The notes beneath the pieces are model-generated. The model did no database searches and was not told where the DNA came from. It saw only the letters and a program-made list of their open reading frames with translations. A stretch of DNA of 64,000 nt from JBFWWP01 sp050246115 (GTDB lineage Bacteria; Planctomycetota; UBA8108; UBA1146; JAJFFE01): contig JBFWWP010000001.1 in assembly GCA_050246115.1 (NCBI GenBank), forward strand, positions 310,001-374,000. The letters run 5' to 3'. This document shows, one piece after another, positions 50,633-59,853 of this stretch (positions within the stretch are counted from its first letter, which is position 1; each line of letters begins with the position of its first letter). Position numbers and translations under genes: made by a program.

Positions 50633-53600
50633 TCACGTTAGCTCCGCCATCTCACGCTGGATCCGCTCGAGGTGACGCTGCGCGCGTTGTGAGTGAAAGA
50701 CGGTTGCTGCTCGCGAGAGGAACTCGCGCGCCTGCTCGACCTCATCGACGAGTCCCAGAAAAATCCCGTACTCGAGCTGAGTGATCGCGATCAAGTGGGA
50801 TGCGCCCATGCGCTCGAACGCGGCGAGGGCGCGATCGAAGAAGCGCGCGGCTTTGTCGGCATAGTAGAACCCCATGTCCCGGTACACCATGCCGGCCGCC
50901 AAGCTGCTATGACCCTTGGCGAGGACGATGTCTTGTTGCTCGGCCGCCGCGAAGGCCTCGAGCGCGAGCCGCTCGGCACCCTCGAGATCTCCGCGGAGAC
51001 GACGCACGCCCGCTTCCACGACCCGCGTGAGCGGCAGCGCGTCCGGCTCCTCCGAGCTGGCCGGGGACGAGTGGTCGAGCTGACAGAGTTCGAGCGCCTC
51101 GTCGAGTCGGCCCTGGAGCATCCGCACTTCGGCGAGTTTGATGCGGTTGCGGTGAGCGCCTTCCCGGTCGCCGGCGCGCTCGAAGCTGGTGAGGCTGCGT
51201 TCGAAGTAGCGCTCCGCGGCTTCGATGTCGCCACGTCCGAGCTGCAGCGTCCCCAACCCCAGGCAGGCATCCGCGATGCCGCGGGGAACGCCGCTGCGCT
51301 CCGAGTCCTTGAGGTAACGGGTGAACAAGGACTCGGAGGTGTCGAAGTCACCGAGGTAGTAGTGCGTGCTCGCGAGATTGCCCAGGCACAAGAGCAGTCC
51401 GCGCTTGTCGCCCAAAGCCTCGAACGCGGTCTGCGCCCGGGTCAGTGCGTCGAGTCCCAGGCGAAGGTCGCCGAGGAGTACCTGAGTGCGGCCGAGGTTC
51501 ATCAGCGACACGGTCATCCCCTGGCGGTCGCCGAGTCGTTGTCGCAGCTCGATCGCGCGCTCGAAGGACGCGACCGCGTCATCCATGCGCCCGCGGTTGC
51601 GATGCAGGTTCCCGAGGTTGGTGAGGAGGCGAGCGGTCTGTAGTTCGTCCCCGACTTCCTCGGAGATAGCGAGCCCCCGCTGGAGACAGCTCAACGCTTC
51701 GCTGAGATTGCCACGTACTTTCTCGACCGCCGCCAGTCCGCCCCAGGCGCTCGCGAGACCCGGACCCGCCGAGAGATGCTGATACAGGGCGATCGCCTCG
51801 TGGTAGGCCGCGCTAGCCTTCTCGAAGTCATCGACGTAGGCAAAGGTGGCGGCCTGGCGCACCAAGCACAAGGCGATGTCATCCTTGGCGTCGATGCGGC
51901 GGGCGATCTGCTCCGCCTTGCGAAAGTTCTCGCCCGCAGGCTCGTAGTCGCCCTTGCGCACGGACACCTCGCCGAACTTGATGAGCAGGCGCACGTAGTT
52001 GCCCAAGGCGTGACACTGCTCGTTGGTGACAGGGTCGCGCTGCAGCAGGTGCCGCTCTACTTGGGTGAAGTGGCCAATGGCCTCGCGAAACCGCTGGATG
52101 GCGCGATCGAGTTCGCCGAGCTTGAGATGCTGGTCCCCGAGGGCGACCAGGAGCTGGGGGCGAACGGCGGGATCCTGACAGAGCTCGAGCGCCTTCTGGT
52201 TGTACTCGAGCGCGGCGCGGGTCGCGTAGGCGCGTTCGGCCTGCTCCGCGGCCCGCTGCAGGTAGCGAACGCCGTTGTCGTGATCGCCACCCCGATACAT
52301 GTGGTCGGCGATCTCGCCGATGTGTTTCTCGGAAGTCTCCCCGTAGTGCTCGGCCAGTACGCGCGCTACCCGCGCATGCAAGCGGCGGCGCATGGGCTGT
52401 GAGAGCCGCGACAAGATGATCTCTTGTTCGAACGGCCGTAGGAAACGGAAGCCGTCTTGGTGTTCCTCGAGAATCCCGGCAAAGACCAGGTTCTTGCACA
52501 GTTGGTCGAGTTCGAACTCGTCGATGTCCAGCACCGCGAGCAGTACATCGAAGGCGAACGTGGGACCGAGTACTGCCGCCAGGTGCAGCACCTTGAGCTC
52601 GAGCGGGTCCATCTCGTCGAGCACCAGCAGGAAGTGGGAGCGGGTGCTTTCGGGGATGGGTAACGCGCGCACCGCCTCGAGGTCGACCTCCCAGTAGTCT
52701 CCCCGCAAGTCCACGAGCGAGCGGTTCCACAACGAGTTGACGAGATGCAGCAGGTACAGCGGCACACCGTCGGTACGCGCGCGCAGCACGTCGACGAGTT
52801 CGTCGCGGATCTGGCGCGCGGGGGCGAGCATCGACGATACCATGGCGCGGGTTTCGTCGCGGTCGAACGGCTGCATCTCGATCTCGATCAGGCGCTCCTC
52901 GGAGCGGATCTCGAGGAGCAAGCGTTCGAGTGCGGGGAGGCGGCCGTGGAACTCCGGACGGTGGGTCGTGACGACCAGGACCGGTAGCTGGATACAGTTC
53001 AAGATCAACCGGCGCAGAAGTTCGAGGTCGAAGTCGTCCCCGTAGTGCACATCCTCGAGCACCAGCGCACGGGGCTCCAGTTCGGCGTTGCTGGCTAGGA
53101 CATCGATCACGGTTTGGAAGACTCGTTCCTTGAGGATCTCTGGCGGCACTTCGCTCTCGACTTCGGGGCAGCCTTCGAGCCAGCCTTCGAACTGAAGCTG
53201 CGGAAAGAGCGACGCCAAGTGTCGGCCCCAGCGACCGAGCGTTTCCAGCAATTTGGGTCGCTCATGGTGTCGATCGATGTGCCGCAGCACCGAAAGCAGG
53301 ACTTGCTGGAAGCCCGAGTGCGGCTGCGCGGCGACGAAGGTCCCTTGATAGACGGTCAATCCCGCCTGGATCAACGAATGGCTCTTGAAGTCGCTGCGCC
53401 CAACGAGCCATGACTTGCCACTGCCGCGCTCGCCGGTGATCGACACCCACGAACCTTGTCCGCGGGCCGTGAGCTTGGCCCGTTCCCGCAGCGTCGTGAG
53501 CGGGGCCTCGCGTCCGCTGAAGGTGGGCTGGGTCAGTTTCGTGATGGTGACCGCATCGGTGCTGGCCTGAACGCGTCGGTCGAGTACCGACCGGAGGAGT

Positions 53601-54448
53601 TCGATGGCTTCGTCCGTACTCGTGGGGCGGCGGTGGGCCTCGAACTCGAGCAATCGTGCGAGCACCGACTCCAAGAGCTCCGGCAGTTTCTCGTTGAGCT
53701 CGCGAGCGGGCGGTGGGGGTCGGCGCGAGAGCGCGTCGGACAAGCGCTGGTAGGGGAGGTGCCCGGTGGCGATGCGGTACAAGATGACGCCAAGGGAGTA
53801 CAGATCGCTGCGCTCGTCCGCGGCGCTGGCGTTCTCGATCTGCTCGGGTGCCATGTACTGGGGGGTTCCGAGCGTCGTACGGGTCAGCGCGCCGTCGCCG
53901 TCGCGGGTCTTGACCAACCCGAAGTCGGTGAGTGATGCGGACACTCCCGTGCGGCCGAGGTAGTCGATCGGATCCGGGGATTCGGTTCCGCCGAGTCGGA
54001 GGAGAATGTTGGACGGCTTCACGTCCCGGTGGATGATGCGACGCTGATGCAAGTACTGCAGTGCCTCGGCCACCTGCATCACGATCTTCAAGAACCAGTT
54101 GAGCTCCTCCGACGTCTGGACCCCGTGTTCGCGTCCGGCGAGCAAGTGCTCGAGGCTCGGTCCGGAATGCAGGTCCATCGTGTAGAAGATGGTGCTCCCC
54201 CAGAGTCCGAGGTCACGGAACGCGACGACATGGGGGTGATCGAGGGTTTGGAGAATGCGGATCTCGCGTTCGAATCGGCGACGATCCGAGTCTTCGAGGC
54301 CCTCGCGGATGACTTTGAGAGCCACCGGCTCCGCGCCCGAGAGGTCCTCGGCGACGTAGACCTGGCCCATGCCGCCTTCGCCGATCATGCGGACGACGCG
54401 GTAGCGGTTGTTCAGAATCTGACCGGTCGCGATCTGCGGCGCCGACAC
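50633..54448 (-). CDS. Ser/Thr protein kinase-AAA-TPR signalling protein
   Basis: GTG 54448 has CGGAGG 5 nt upstream and gives 1271 aa; the open frame to 54670 overlaps the divergent gene. The kinase (about 14-280) is complete: GEGGMGQVY loop, VALKVI Lys, IIHRDVKPSNILL, LTDFGLVK and APEQ. A STAND-type AAA module follows (~315, GREAPL, Walker A GERGSGKS; VLVVTTHRPEFHG). Many TPRs follow from about 700 to the end (LGDQHLKLGELDRAIQRFRE, LTNLGNLHRNRGRMDDAVAS). It resembles adenylyl-cyclase-associated and MalT-like signal integrators. The likely partner is the adjacent sigma54 activator. Confidence 0.92.
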   Translation of the reverse strand: MSAPQIATGQILNNRYRVVRMIGEGGMGQVYVAEDLSGAEPVALKVIREGLEDSDRRRFEREIRILQTLDHPHVVAFRDLGLWGSTIFYTMDLHSGPSLEHLLAGREHGVQTSEELNWFLKIVMQVAEALQYLHQRRIIHRDVKPSNILLRLGGTESPDPIDYLGRTGVSASLTDFGLVKTRDGDGALTRTTLGTPQYMAPEQIENASAADERSDLYSLGVILYRIATGHLPYQRLSDALSRRPPPPARELNEKLPELLESVLARLLEFEAHRRPTSTDEAIELLRSVLDRRVQASTDAVTITKLTQPTFSGREAPLTTLRERAKLTARGQGSWVSITGERGSGKSWLVGRSDFKSHSLIQAGLTVYQGTFVAAQPHSGFQQVLLSVLRHIDRHHERPKLLETLGRWGRHLASLFPQLQFEGWLEGCPEVESEVPPEILKERVFQTVIDVLASNAELEPRALVLEDVHYGDDFDLELLRRLILNCIQLPVLVVTTHRPEFHGRLPALERLLLEIRSEERLIEIEMQPFDRDETRAMVSSMLAPARQIRDELVDVLRARTDGVPLYLLHLVNSLWNRSLVDLRGDYWEVDLEAVRALPIPESTRSHFLLVLDEMDPLELKVLHLAAVLGPTFAFDVLLAVLDIDEFELDQLCKNLVFAGILEEHQDGFRFLRPFEQEIILSRLSQPMRRRLHARVARVLAEHYGETSEKHIGEIADHMYRGGDHDNGVRYLQRAAEQAERAYATRAALEYNQKALELCQDPAVRPQLLVALGDQHLKLGELDRAIQRFREAIGHFTQVERHLLQRDPVTNEQCHALGNYVRLLIKFGEVSVRKGDYEPAGENFRKAEQIARRIDAKDDIALCLVRQAATFAYVDDFEKASAAYHEAIALYQHLSAGPGLASAWGGLAAVEKVRGNLSEALSCLQRGLAISEEVGDELQTARLLTNLGNLHRNRGRMDDAVASFERAIELRQRLGDRQGMTVSLMNLGRTQVLLGDLRLGLDALTRAQTAFEALGDKRGLLLCLGNLASTHYYLGDFDTSESLFTRYLKDSERSGVPRGIADACLGLGTLQLGRGDIEAAERYFERSLTSFERAGDREGAHRNRIKLAEVRMLQGRLDEALELCQLDHSSPASSEEPDALPLTRVVEAGVRRLRGDLEGAERLALEAFAAAEQQDIVLAKGHSSLAAGMVYRDMGFYYADKAARFFDRALAAFERMGASHLIAITQLEYGIFLGLVDEVEQAREFLSRAATVFHSQRAQRHLERIQREMAELT

Positions 54449-54656
54449 GATGCCTCCGGTCCGAGTCGATCTGCGGGCCAACGACGCCAAATCCGTCGTT
54501 GTCGTTACGACGTAAGCTCTTGCGCCCCCCGGCGGTCGCAAAGGCGAACGCGCGTGTGGCCAGAAGGTAGCCAGGATACCACGCGCGCCGGGTTCCGCAG
54601 CGGCCAAAAAGTGTACGCTGGGCGACCCGGCACTCGAAACCGGAAGGAGGCTGCGC

Positions 54657-55070
54657 TTGCGCCTGCTCATGCTCCACGTGCGGGACTTCTGGTACCGAAC
54701 CCATCAACGCAATCTCGACTCCGAAGTCGAGCGGCAGGAAGAGGGTGGGATGCCTCAGGGGGGAGTGCTCGCCTGGGTGCACGTCGAGAGCCGCGATCTC
54801 GAGGATCCCGACGGTACCGTCCGCAAGGCGATCAAGAATCTGAAGTGGTTGGCGAGGAAAGTCGGCGTCGCCCGAGTCACGCTCCACTCCTTCGCGCACT
54901 TGTCGAATGACACAGCGAGCCCGGAGGCAGCTCAGGAACTCCTCGGGAGGATCGCGGACCGCCTGCGCGGAGTCGACTTCGAGGTCCTCGAAACGCCGTG
55001 GGGTCACTTCAACGAGTTCCGAATGCACGTCGAGGGGCCAAGTCTCGCCAAGGTCTGGAAAGAGTTCTAG
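54657..55070 (+). CDS. Stand-alone archaeal-type threonyl-tRNA synthetase editing domain
   Basis: TTG 54657 lies 6 nt after a perfect SD (GGAAGGAGG), giving 137 aa. The sequence matches the N-terminal editing domain of archaeal ThrRS, a D-aminoacyl-tRNA-deacylase-like fold: MRLLMLHVRDFWY strand, KVGVARVTLHSFAHLS with the conserved AHLS motif, ASPEAAQELLGRIADRL, and TPWGHFNEFRMHVEGPSLAK. No synthetase catalytic domain is attached. By family it should hydrolyse Ser-tRNA(Thr) or another mischarged tRNA in trans. It is divergent from the kinase gene. Confidence 0.82.
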   Translation: MRLLMLHVRDFWYRTHQRNLDSEVERQEEGGMPQGGVLAWVHVESRDLEDPDGTVRKAIKNLKWLARKVGVARVTLHSFAHLSNDTASPEAAQELLGRIADRLRGVDFEVLETPWGHFNEFRMHVEGPSLAKVWKEF

Positions 55071-55637
<567 letters not shown>

Positions 55638-58577
55638 CTACTGACCCTGCGCCCACTCGGTGGTTCCTTGCGGGCTACAGTAGACCGTTCCCAAGGGACG
55701 CCACTCGCGTTCCGTGGGATCGGTTTGCACCTCGCCCTCCGCACTGCGGGTGTAGACGACGTGGTGCCCCGTGGGCAGGAAGGAAAGGTCTACGCTTCCG
55801 CGCCCGTCGGTGCGGCCCACTTCCACCCAGGTCGTCGGAGTTGCCGCGGTTGCGGAACCGTTCTCCATGGCGATGGCCAGGGGCACATCGACCCATGGGG
55901 CGCCATCGGTTCGGGTGACCGTGATGGGGGTGCTCGACCCGGGTCGCGGGGCGAGTTCGATCGCGACGCTGGGTTCGGTCGACCGAGGTTCGAGCCAGGA
56001 TCGGTCCAAGGTGACCCGCTGCCAGCGGTGACCGAGGGGCATGAACAACACACGAGCGCCTTCGAGGTCGCTGACCTGGACCTGGTGATCGGTGTAGAGG
56101 AGGTAGGTGTCGAGATTCTGCCCGATGGTCCCGCGCCACACCTTTCCCCCCGCCTCGACGATCAGGGTCGGAGTCCACGTGCGGATCAAACGACCCCCGC
56201 GATCGACGAGGTCCACGTCGAGAGTCAGTGCGAGATCGCGATGGGAGGCCACGAGCTGAAGGTCCATATCGCCGGGAGTGATCGGAAAGGCTCCGGGAAT
56301 ACTGGTCTCGCGGACGGGCAGTCCGTGGAGTGCGAGTAGTTGATCGGGCGCGAAGGCACACAGGAACACCGCGGTCCGGCGCACTGGGCGTCCGGCTTCA
56401 TCGCGGTCTCCAGTCAGTTCCTGATCGATCACGGCCGGAACGCCCACGAACTCGAATCGACCATCTGCGTCGGTTCGTGTTCGGCCGAGCACGCTCTCCA
56501 TGCCGTTCGACCACAGCTCGCCGAGGTGAAGCACGACACCTTCCATTGGGGTGCCGAGAGGATCGAAGACGCGCCCGCCCGCACGAGCGCCTGGATCGAG
56601 GGTGAAGAGACGAGGGGACGCGTTCGACGACCCTACGAGGTGGATCTGGTTGACGTAGTGCGGATGGTGAATGAACAGGTACCGTTCGTTCGCACTCGTG
56701 ACGGGGCCAACCTCGAACTGTCCACTCTCGGAGATTGGGCTTCGTTGCAGCGGCATGAGGCGCGTCCGCGAACGCGAGTTGGGGCGGGCGCGAGCCCTCG
56801 ACAGCGCGCTGATCTCTCCGACTCGAACTTCCTCAGTGCCCTCCGCGCGGGCCAAAAAGACCAGGCCTCCCGTGACCGGAGGACCTCCCGCCGGTGCCAC
56901 CACGCAACCGCGAAGGCTGACCCCGCGAGGGATTTCGAAGGCCCAAACCTCCCGTGGGTCGGGTGGCAGGCCCTGGAGTTGATAGGCCGGCAGTGCCGAG
57001 TGAAAGAACTTCACGGTGACGAGATCGTCGGGCGCGAGCGCGCCGAGAGAGAAACAACCCGAGGGATCGCTGCGCGTCCACTGCGGACTGCGGACCCAGC
57101 GTTCACTACTGATCTCGATGCCACAGTCGGCGACCGGGGCGCCGGTGTCATCCATCACCCGGGCCCGCACGTCGGACCCCAAGGCTAGGGTGATCGTGGT
57201 CTCCGGGAGTTCGGCGGGGACCGACACGCGAGCATACCCAGGTAGATCGATCTCCAGGGTCGCATGGTAGTGGCGCGCGAGGTACACGATCTCGCCGCGA
57301 CCGTCGGTCGTGCGAGACTCCGCGGGCGCCGCGGGTTTGCTGTGGGTCACGGCGCGAACGACGACGGTCGCTCGGCGAGCAGGCTCGCCGTTCGGCAATC
57401 GCACCCGGACTTTCGCCTCGAAGACGGGGCGGAGGCCAACGTGTAGCGTCCCCTCAGCCGCAAGGCTACGGAGGCGCGCAGGCTCACGGTGCTCGATGTA
57501 CCCGTCGGCGAAGACGGCGAAGGACTGCCGGCAGAGCGAGGCTCGCGGCACCCACAGGAAGCCGTCGCGGTCGGTGGATCCGACGGGTGTCGCGTCCGGG
57601 CTTCCGAGGTCGTGCAGCACGACGCTCGCGTTGGCCACGGGCCGGCCGGTTTCGAGGTCGGTAACGCACAGCGGGTACGAGGCTGCGAGGGCCGAGTCCG
57701 TGTCGGCGGTTGCGACCCACGACCCGGCCTGCGCCTCGTCGGGGCGACGCGGCGCGGGCGCGGTGCGGGGTGAGGTCGGGGCGACACCCATGTCGCTACG
57801 GGGTGACGGAGTGTCGGGCGCGAGCGTCCGCGGCTCCGGTGCGAGCGCGATCGGTGTGTCCGCGATCGCGCTGGGTTCGCCGGCCGGGACCACGCGGCTC
57901 TCGGGATTCCGCACGACTGCCGAGAGTCCGAGCAACGCGACCGCCGTGGTCACTGCGAGCGCGGCGCGAGCAAGGGTCATCCGGGTGCCGGGTTTCGACG
58001 GTACGTCGGCGCCGCCCGGTAAACCCGGATGGAGCGCCGGCAGGGCGAGCGGCAGGAGCGCGGCGCGCCATGCGGCGCGATCTCCGTAACGTTGTTCGAG
58101 TTGTTCGCGCAACCGCTCCAACCCGCGCGCGAGTTGGGTGCGCACGGTCGACGCGGGTACTCCCCGTCGCTCGGCGATCTCGGCCGGCTGCAAGTCTTCG
58201 TAGTACCGCATGTAGATCACACTGCGATACGGCTCTCCGAGCCTCAGGATCGCGTTGACCAACGCCGCTTGCGTCTCCAGCCGGTGCGCGAGTTCGTCCG
58301 GTCGCATGCTGGCCACCGGGCGCGGAGACTGTTGCTCACGGCGTGCGCGCCGGCGGCGGTCACGGTTCGCGAGGAAGGACAGATTCCGGACAACGGTGCG
58401 CAGCCAAGCGCGTAGCACTTCGGGTCGACCCGGAGGCCGCGAGAGAGCTGCGATCCACACGTCTTGGACCACATCCTCCACGGACTCGGGATCGTACAGG
58501 AGTTTCCGGGCAAGCCGACGCACCCAGTTCCCATTCTCCAGCAGGGCTTGGATGTCGCAGGGATCGGGCGCTGTCAT
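55638..58577 (-). CDS. ECF sigma factor fused to a membrane-anchored Ig-like exterior domain
   Basis: ATG 58577 (AGAGG upstream) gives 979 aa. Residues 1-~180 are an ECF sigma factor: region 2 (YDPESVEDVVQDVWIAAL) and region 4 (LGEPYRSVIYMRYYEDLQPA, IAERRGVPASTVRTQLARGL). A transmembrane helix (about 215-235, ARAALAVTTAVALLGLSAVV) and a Pro-rich linker follow. About 700 exterior residues of carboxypeptidase-regulatory-like repeats come next (GRPVANASVVLHDLG, VRLPNGEPARRATVVV, RVMDDTGAPVADCGIEI, RVFDPLGTPMEGVVLHL). Such C-terminally extended ECFs are known from Planctomycetes. No anti-sigma gene is adjacent, so the exterior part may sense and release the sigma domain itself. Confidence 0.87.
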   Translation of the reverse strand: MTAPDPCDIQALLENGNWVRRLARKLLYDPESVEDVVQDVWIAALSRPPGRPEVLRAWLRTVVRNLSFLANRDRRRRARREQQSPRPVASMRPDELAHRLETQAALVNAILRLGEPYRSVIYMRYYEDLQPAEIAERRGVPASTVRTQLARGLERLREQLEQRYGDRAAWRAALLPLALPALHPGLPGGADVPSKPGTRMTLARAALAVTTAVALLGLSAVVRNPESRVVPAGEPSAIADTPIALAPEPRTLAPDTPSPRSDMGVAPTSPRTAPAPRRPDEAQAGSWVATADTDSALAASYPLCVTDLETGRPVANASVVLHDLGSPDATPVGSTDRDGFLWVPRASLCRQSFAVFADGYIEHREPARLRSLAAEGTLHVGLRPVFEAKVRVRLPNGEPARRATVVVRAVTHSKPAAPAESRTTDGRGEIVYLARHYHATLEIDLPGYARVSVPAELPETTITLALGSDVRARVMDDTGAPVADCGIEISSERWVRSPQWTRSDPSGCFSLGALAPDDLVTVKFFHSALPAYQLQGLPPDPREVWAFEIPRGVSLRGCVVAPAGGPPVTGGLVFLARAEGTEEVRVGEISALSRARARPNSRSRTRLMPLQRSPISESGQFEVGPVTSANERYLFIHHPHYVNQIHLVGSSNASPRLFTLDPGARAGGRVFDPLGTPMEGVVLHLGELWSNGMESVLGRTRTDADGRFEFVGVPAVIDQELTGDRDEAGRPVRRTAVFLCAFAPDQLLALHGLPVRETSIPGAFPITPGDMDLQLVASHRDLALTLDVDLVDRGGRLIRTWTPTLIVEAGGKVWRGTIGQNLDTYLLYTDHQVQVSDLEGARVLFMPLGHRWQRVTLDRSWLEPRSTEPSVAIELAPRPGSSTPITVTRTDGAPWVDVPLAIAMENGSATAATPTTWVEVGRTDGRGSVDLSFLPTGHHVVYTRSAEGEVQTDPTEREWRPLGTVYCSPQGTTEWAQGQ

Positions 58578-58769
58578 GGAGCCTCTCGAAGAGACGCCCG
58601 GAGCGCTTGCAGCAGCTCCGGGCGTCGGCGTCACGAATTGTTGGGACCGGACATGTGCTGGAGATCCGGGAGAAGGCTCACGGATCACACAGCTTGCGGA
58701 GGAGAACGGCCCGCTGGTCAGCGGTTGCCATAGCCACAACCCAGCGCGGGGACGGGCCGTCTTCCCGGG

Positions 58770-59501
58770 CTAACAACCTGCGGCACAGTTGGGAAGGCTG
58801 TCGACCGTCGTATCGAGACGGCACTCCTCGTCCAGGGGGGCGCTACCCCCGAACAAGGCGCCCAACAACTGCACCGCATCCCCGAGATTCACTGACCCGT
58901 TGTCGTCGATATCCGCCGAGTCCATGCATACGAGCGACTCGCCCGCGAACAGATGAGCGAGCAGGCGCACGACATCAGCCACGCTGCAGGATTTGCTACC
59001 GTCGACGTCGCCGCGGATCAGCGGCGTCTCGTGGTCGATGGTGATGGTGGCGATCGTGGGAGTGCCCGATGTTTCCTCGATCTGAGTGGTTCCCGGAGAC
59101 AACGCCTCGACGTCATAGTGAAGCACAATCAACTCCTGCCCGTGGACGCCTACGTCGTACGCGCCGGCCAGGACCATGACTATGTTCAGGCCGCTGGCGC
59201 TGGGGTAGATGATCGTGTCACAGGACGGGGGAGAGCCGAACTGGGCGATGTGACTCTGCATGCCGCTCCCGAGCGACCAGCCAGTGAAGGCGAGTTGGCC
59301 AGGATCGTTGGTGAAATTCAGCATGAGGAAGTTGATCGGCGCGGCACTGGTTTCGAGCAGGGCCGGCACCGACAGCGTGCCGCCGATCGGTGCCGTGGCG
59401 TCGTTCAGGGTGAGGGGCAGATAGCCACCGCCCGTAGGTTGAGCGAGCAATCCCGGGCTGATGGCCAACAGGAACGAACACGACATGAGCCTGCGAAGCA
59501 T
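58770..59501 (-). CDS. Secreted cohesin/dockerin-like protein
   Basis: ATG 59501 with GGAAGGTGG upstream gives 243 aa. A signal peptide (LRRLMSCSFLLAISPGLLAQ) is followed by a cohesin-like beta domain (GGTLSVPALLETSAAPINFL, FTNDPGQLAFTGW). A dockerin-like pair of EF-hand loops follows: GDVDGSKSCSVADVVRLL and ADIDDNGSVNLGDAVQLL, each with a LxxLF-type helix. A Cys-bearing tail (CRLDTTVDSLPNCAAGC) ends the protein. Such tails are frequent on exported planctomycete proteins. Ca2+ binding is likely; the partner is unknown. Confidence 0.82.
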   Translation of the reverse strand: MLRRLMSCSFLLAISPGLLAQPTGGGYLPLTLNDATAPIGGTLSVPALLETSAAPINFLMLNFTNDPGQLAFTGWSLGSGMQSHIAQFGSPPSCDTIIYPSASGLNIVMVLAGAYDVGVHGQELIVLHYDVEALSPGTTQIEETSGTPTIATITIDHETPLIRGDVDGSKSCSVADVVRLLAHLFAGESLVCMDSADIDDNGSVNLGDAVQLLGALFGGSAPLDEECRLDTTVDSLPNCAAGC

Positions 59502-59853
59502 GGTAGTCCACCTTCCGAAACCGTGAAACCAACGCGAACCGAGGCCCACGCGCACCACCGAACCCGCCGCCGCCAGGCCGAACGAGTCGCACTCGCCCGC
59601 ACGTCGCGGTGCGGTCGTTCCTGTGCGTCCGAGTCCAGTGAGCACGCGTGCGCCCCAGAGCCGCCGAGAACCTCCCGAGGTGCACTCAGGTCACCGAGAC
59701 CCGATCCTAGTGCGTCCCCGCGCCCTCGGCGACGTGGTCGTTCGCCGGGTGCTGGAAGCTCCTCGCTCCTAGAGTTGCCATGCCCGGCGCTGGCGTCCCG
59801 CCCGGTTTCCGGATTCGGGAGCGGGAGCGGCCCCGGCCCCACGCGGCCAGCTC
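59502..59853. other. Intergenic region
   Basis: These 352 bp between the ABC exporter 3' end and the dockerin-like gene carry no supported ORF. The promoter of the secreted protein was not identified. Confidence 0.4.

Noticed and set aside
50397..50636. A 79-aa ORF inside MITE copy 3
   Set aside because: The same frame in the other copies differs by non-synonymous changes and different ends. It lacks an SD and is most simply part of a non-coding element.
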